NCBI GenBank assembly: GCA_022561255.1
Contig: JADFRO010000104.1
Location: 1 to 8,910, forward strand
Direction of reading: 5' to 3'
Length of the DNA: 8,910 bases
From: Planctomycetota bacterium
GTDB taxonomy: Bacteria; Planctomycetota; Phycisphaerae; UBA1845
Numbering within the stretch: the first letter of the stretch is position 1; each line of letters begins with the position of its first letter. Below, in pieces: positions 7,007 through 8,910 of this stretch. The position numbers were made by a program, and so were the translations under genes. Under the pieces are notes generated by a model that was given only the letters and a program-made list of their open reading frames with translations, had not been told where the DNA came from and did not search any database.

Positions 7007-7058
7007 CACGCGCTTACGTTTCGACTCACGCGATCACGCTCTTGTCCACGCGCTGACG
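7007..7058. repeat. Three 12-bp direct repeats at an exact 20-bp period upstream of ruvC
   Basis: CACGCGCTTACG (7007-7018), CACGCGATCACG (7027-7038) and CACGCGCTGACG (7047-7058) fit the consensus CACGCGNTNACG, with 20-base spacing from start to start. A fourth CACGCG core follows at 7060-7065. Spacing near two helical turns puts the copies on one face of the DNA, as expected of a cooperative operator. They sit in the ruvC leader or promoter region. Confidence 0.5.
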
Positions 7059-7084
7059 CCACGCGCCCCTCAGCGTCGATGGAG

Positions 7085-7100
7085 TTGACGTGCGTGTCAA
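7085..7100. promoter_or_regulatory. TTGAC-N6-GTCAA palindrome upstream of ruvC (possible operator or -35 region)
   Basis: Perfect 5-bp arms, TTGAC (7085-7089) and GTCAA (7096-7100), flank GTGCGT. On the minus strand the sequence reads TTGACA, a consensus -35 box facing ruvC, but no convincing -10 box follows at 16-18 bases. It lies about 105 bases upstream of the ruvC start. Confidence 0.3.
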
Positions 7101-7150
7101 GTCGATCGCACGATGCGCACGGTTTTGTTATGTAGTAGTGCCGTTTTTAG

Positions 7151-7238
7151 AAAGGTTGGCTGATGTCCCTCCCGCTACCAAAGGTTGGCTGACTCTCCTC
7201 CGGCTACCAAAGTCGACAGACGTTCCTCCCCCCTTACC
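7151..7238 (+). repeat. Three tandem 29-30 bp units
   Basis: Units at 7151-7179, 7180-7208 and 7209-7238 each begin AAAG and end with ACC. Units 1 and 2 share AAAGGTTGGCTGA at the start, a C-rich middle and GCTACC at the end. Unit 3 keeps the frame (AAAG, a C-rich stretch, TTACC) but diverges. The third unit's end forms the left arm of the GC-rich hairpin that follows. There is no spacer and no cas gene, so this is not a CRISPR array. It may be a decaying or nascent palindromic repeat cluster. Confidence 0.6.
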
Positions 7239-7259
7239 AAGGGGGGATTGAGGGGGGTC
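7228..7259. repeat. GC-rich palindromic repeat (REP- or MITE-like hairpin)
   Basis: CCCCCCTT (7228-7235), loop ACC, then AAGGGGGG (7239-7246) make a perfect 8-bp stem. A second G run (ATTGAGGGGGGTC, 7247-7259) could pair alternatively with the C run. From memory, highly similar 'CCCCCTTACCAAGGGGGGATTGAGGGGG' sequences recur as interspersed repeats in many bacterial genomes. It may also act as a bidirectional transcription barrier between ruvC and the plus-strand genes. Confidence 0.6.
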
Positions 7260-7275
7260 AGGCGACACGTCTCCG

Positions 7276-7482
7276 TTGAACGCGGACGACGACGTGCACG
7301 GCCAGGAGCTGTGGGTATCCGACGGTACCGAAGAGGGCACCTACATGGTCATCGACCTGGTACCCGGCCCCGACGGGTCGGTCAAGGTCAAATCGTACCG
7401 CTACGTGGATGGGCTCTCGGTGAGTCGGTATAATCGGTTTTCATGTCTCCCGGTTGGTTTCGAGGTGATGGGTTGGGCATAG
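7276..7482 (+). pseudogene. Fragment of an ELWxSDGT-repeat secreted protein
   Basis: Residues coded at about 7279-7392 read NADDDVHGQELWVSDGTEEG, then a TYMVIDLVPGPDGS strand. This is one copy of the 'DDGxHGxELWVSDGTxxGTxxVxDIxPGxxGS' repeat that occurs many times in large secreted proteins of planctomycetes and myxobacteria. Here there is one copy only, with no signal peptide, a stop (TGA 7249-7251) shortly before it, and unrelated sequence after it to TAG 7482. It directly abuts the palindromic repeat at 7228-7259. I read it as a remnant of a lost or rearranged gene, not a working gene. Confidence 0.55.
7406..7434 (+). promoter_or_regulatory. Candidate promoter for the IPTL-CTERM gene
   Basis: A perfect TATAAT lies at 7429-7434. 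A 17-base spacing puts the -35 position at TGGATG (7406-7411), which matches TTGACA at only three positions. The start would be near 7441, about 50 bases before the ATG at 7493. The -10 is the best in the window, but the -35 is poor. Confidence 0.35.
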
Positions 7483-7492
7483 GGGATTCGAC

Positions 7493-8077
7493 ATGTCAAA
7501 ATGCAAGATGAGTTTGGTGGTTCTTTGTGTGGCGAGCGCGACGCTTGCCTATCCTGGGAGCGCTGGGGCGCAGTACTTCGAGGGCAGCGGAGTGCTACGA
7601 ATAGCGGGCACAGAACCGTGCTTGCTCTTCTTCCCGGACAGCGGGGAGTTTCCGCTCGGGCTTGGCACCCTGGGTGATTGGGGTGGTTTTCAGGAAGGGG
7701 ACCATATCCACATCGCCGGTGTCCTGCTCCCCGACTGTGGAGGGTTCTGCACCTTCGAGGGCCTGTGCTTTGACGACAACGATAGCGTTATCGTGGCCTG
7801 GCCGATCGTACCCACGGTGTCCGAGTGGGGGATGATCGCGCTAGGGCTCTTGGTGCTCGTGGCCGGCACAATCTTGATGCGTAGCCGCAGGCGGTATTTC
7901 TCCTCCGTTGGTGTCTTGGGCGTGTTGCTTCTGCCGGCGCTGTGCGCATCTTCGTTCGCGCAGGATCCGCTCGTTGCCCAAAAAGTCGAAAGGATGCTTC
8001 AAGGTCAACATCATCCCACCAACATGCTCGTCCGCTTCAAAGCGACTGCATCGCAAGTCGCGCGCGATTGTGAATAA
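7493..8077 (+). CDS. Small exported IPTL-CTERM protein, reading through into a second signal-peptide segment
   Basis: The product is 194 residues from ATG 7493, with AGGGG seven bases upstream. Residues 1-27 are a signal peptide cleaved after GAGAQ or nearby. Residues 28-102 form a small cysteine-containing domain (C43, C82, C86, C92; LGDWGGFQEGDHIHIAGVL) resembling small secreted OB-like proteins I recall in planctomycetes. Residues 104-134 are an IPTL-CTERM anchor: PIVPTVSEWGMI, a hydrophobic span, then RSRRR, expected to direct sorting at the membrane with an exosortase-like enzyme. Such proteins normally end at the arginines. Here the frame continues for 60 residues: a second hydrophobic span (VLGVLLLPALCASSFAQ, 141-157), then DPLVAQKVERML, then NMLVRFKATASQVARD (177-192), which looks like the start of a subtilase propeptide. 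An internal ATG at residue 129 would make the tail a separate secreted protein. This suggests a gene junction or fusion. Confidence 0.8.
   Translation: MSKCKMSLVVLCVASATLAYPGSAGAQYFEGSGVLRIAGTEPCLLFFPDSGEFPLGLGTLGDWGGFQEGDHIHIAGVLLPDCGGFCTFEGLCFDDNDSVIVAWPIVPTVSEWGMIALGLLVLVAGTILMRSRRRYFSSVGVLGVLLLPALCASSFAQDPLVAQKVERMLQGQHHPTNMLVRFKATASQVARDCE
7877..8077 (+). pseudogene. Possible remnant of a second secreted protein (protease-propeptide-like N-terminus)
   Basis: Starting at the internal ATG at 7877, the last 66 residues of the preceding ORF read on their own as a signal peptide (MRSRRRYFSSVGVLGVLLL, likely cleaved after SFAQ) followed by about 35 residues. The segment NMLVRFKATASQVARD resembles the first strand and helix of the inhibitor-I9-type propeptide of subtilisin-like proteases ('VLVKFK' followed by an A-rich helix). 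The frame stops at TAA 8075-8077, with no catalytic domain downstream. The family assignment rests on a short motif and is tentative. It has been left as a remnant overlapping the IPTL-CTERM gene in the same frame. Confidence 0.35.
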
Positions 8078-8113
8078 CGATTTAGCGACTGTAACCAAAC
8101 AGCTGAGAGACTT

Positions 8114-8251
8114 GTGATCCGCACGGCACGTGGAGTCGGTCTTGCTTTGTTCCTTCCGCTGCTTGTGTTTGGGCAAGCGATTCGATCAGAATGCATCTGG
8201 ATCGGGGTATTGATGGGCGCTACCCTCGTCAGATTGGCCGGACGGTCTTGA
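8114..8251 (+). CDS. Short orphan signal-peptide-like ORF (possible remnant)
   Basis: A GTG at 8114 opens a 45-codon frame ending at TGA 8251. Its N-terminus, IRTARGVGLALFLPLLVFGQ, has the basic, hydrophobic and 'GQ' parts of a planctomycete signal peptide, and the tail (IRSECIWIGVLMGATL) is also partly hydrophobic. There is no clear ribosome binding site. It could be a tiny membrane peptide, but its position between a truncated protease-like stub and an FG-GAP gene suggests another decayed N-terminus. Confidence 0.25.
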   Translation: MIRTARGVGLALFLPLLVFGQAIRSECIWIGVLMGATLVRLAGRS

Positions 8252-8273
8252 AAACGGGAAAAGATTCGGTACG

Positions 8274-8910
8274 ATGGCTCCTTGGAGGTCGCCATTGGCA
8301 AATCCCAGACAAACGATCTCGTTGGCTAAGGCAAGTTCATTCCAGTGCCGTATGGCTTTCGCACTCGCGTTCGTAATTTGCCCGACAGAACTCGTCGCTC
8401 AATGTGAGATTCAGAAGCTCGCAATATCCGATGCGGAACCCGCAGATCAGTTAGGACGGTCCGTCTCCATCAGTGGCAACGTTGCGGTGATCGGACACCG
8501 CTACGAAGAATGCCAGGATGGGCCCGGCGCCTGTGGGGCGACCTACGTGTACAGATTCGATGGCTTGGAGTGGCACGAAGAACAGAAGTTGACCGCCTCC
8601 GATGCCGAGCCCGCTAATTTCGGATGGTCGGTCTCCAACCATGGCGATCTGATCGTGATAGGAACACCGTACGACGACTGTGATTCCGGAAGTAGTTGTG
8701 GAGCGGCTTATGTATATCGGTTTGATGGCGAGACTTGGGTGGAGGAGCAAAAGCTAACCGCGTCCGATGGTGCGACTGATGACCAGTTCGGCTGGTCCGT
8801 GTCTGTAAACCTTGATACGGTAGTGGTCGGAGCCCGTCTCAAAACCTGTATCGATGGGCCGAGGTGCGGTGCGGCCTACGTGTACCGCTTCGACGGATCG
8901 ACCTGGACCG
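8274..8910 (+). CDS. Secreted FG-GAP beta-propeller protein, partial (C-terminus beyond right edge)
   Basis: The frame is open to the right edge (212 complete codons from ATG 8274). A hydrophobic signal core, MAFALAFVIC, starts at residue 27 and is followed by cleavage near LVAQ-C (43/44). The 'AQCEIQKL' start of the mature protein is typical of planctomycete FG-GAP proteins. Three propeller units follow, each with SDxxPxxxxGxSVSxxGxxxVIG, an acidic loop with two cysteines, GAxYVYRFDG and a W (EWHEEQKL, TWVEEQKL, TWT). The start is uncertain: ATG 8274 gives a long n-region, TTG 8322 and ATG 8352 give more usual signal peptides, and none has a clear ribosome binding site. The likely role is an extracellular or surface binding protein. 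Confidence 0.85.
   Translation, partial: MAPWRSPLANPRQTISLAKASSFQCRMAFALAFVICPTELVAQCEIQKLAISDAEPADQLGRSVSISGNVAVIGHRYEECQDGPGACGATYVYRFDGLEWHEEQKLTASDAEPANFGWSVSNHGDLIVIGTPYDDCDSGSSCGAAYVYRFDGETWVEEQKLTASDGATDDQFGWSVSVNLDTVVVGARLKTCIDGPRCGAAYVYRFDGSTWT

Noticed and set aside
7151..7238. CRISPR-like array
   Set aside because: The units are directly adjacent with no unique spacers, only three are present, the third has diverged, and no cas gene is near.
7128..7340. Minus-strand open frame of 70 codons across the repeat cluster
   Set aside because: It is a translation of the tandem repeats and hairpin with no protein-like features.

Overview
The window reads as a chromosomal segment of a Planctomycetota bacterium, probably an uncultured Phycisphaerae-like lineage. 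This is inferred from the high GC content and from a style of secreted proteins common in that phylum: kelch-type WEWDG repeats, a parallel beta-helix protein with a degenerate dockerin-like tail, an IPTL-CTERM protein, ELWxSDGT-type sequence and FG-GAP repeats headed by an 'AQC' cleavage site. No rRNA, tRNA, transposase gene, phage gene or CRISPR array was found.

Layout. Everything left of about 7010 is coded on the minus strand, and everything to the right on the plus strand. From left to right: a partial kelch-repeat exported protein (1-879, running off the left edge) whose signal peptide lies in another reading frame (842-946); a gene-poor stretch with a candidate promoter (947-1350); a coiled-coil protein of unknown function with a TTG start (1351-2289); a short spacer; a secreted parallel beta-helix protein (2509-3942); a class I SAM-dependent methyltransferase (4010-4669); ruvB (4710-5774), ruvA (5847-6479) and ruvC (6476-6979). 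On the minus strand the order of transcription is ruvC-ruvA-ruvB-methyltransferase, with an ATGA overlap between ruvC and ruvA. RuvA and RuvB form the branch-migration motor and RuvC the resolvase for Holliday junctions.

The region between ruvC and the right edge is accessory in character. It holds three 12-bp direct repeats at an exact 20-bp period just upstream of ruvC, a TTGAC/GTCAA palindrome, a run of three 29-30 bp units that ends in a perfect GC-rich hairpin (7151-7259), and a fragment of an ELWxSDGT-repeat protein. It then holds an IPTL-CTERM gene that reads straight into a second signal peptide and a protease-propeptide-like stub, a short orphan signal-peptide ORF, and the start of an FG-GAP beta-propeller protein that runs off the right edge.

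No complete new defence or metabolic system is visible. The most unusual material is the repeat cluster and truncated secreted genes at 7000-8270, together with the frame break in the kelch gene. Functions are read from motifs only; no database search was possible.
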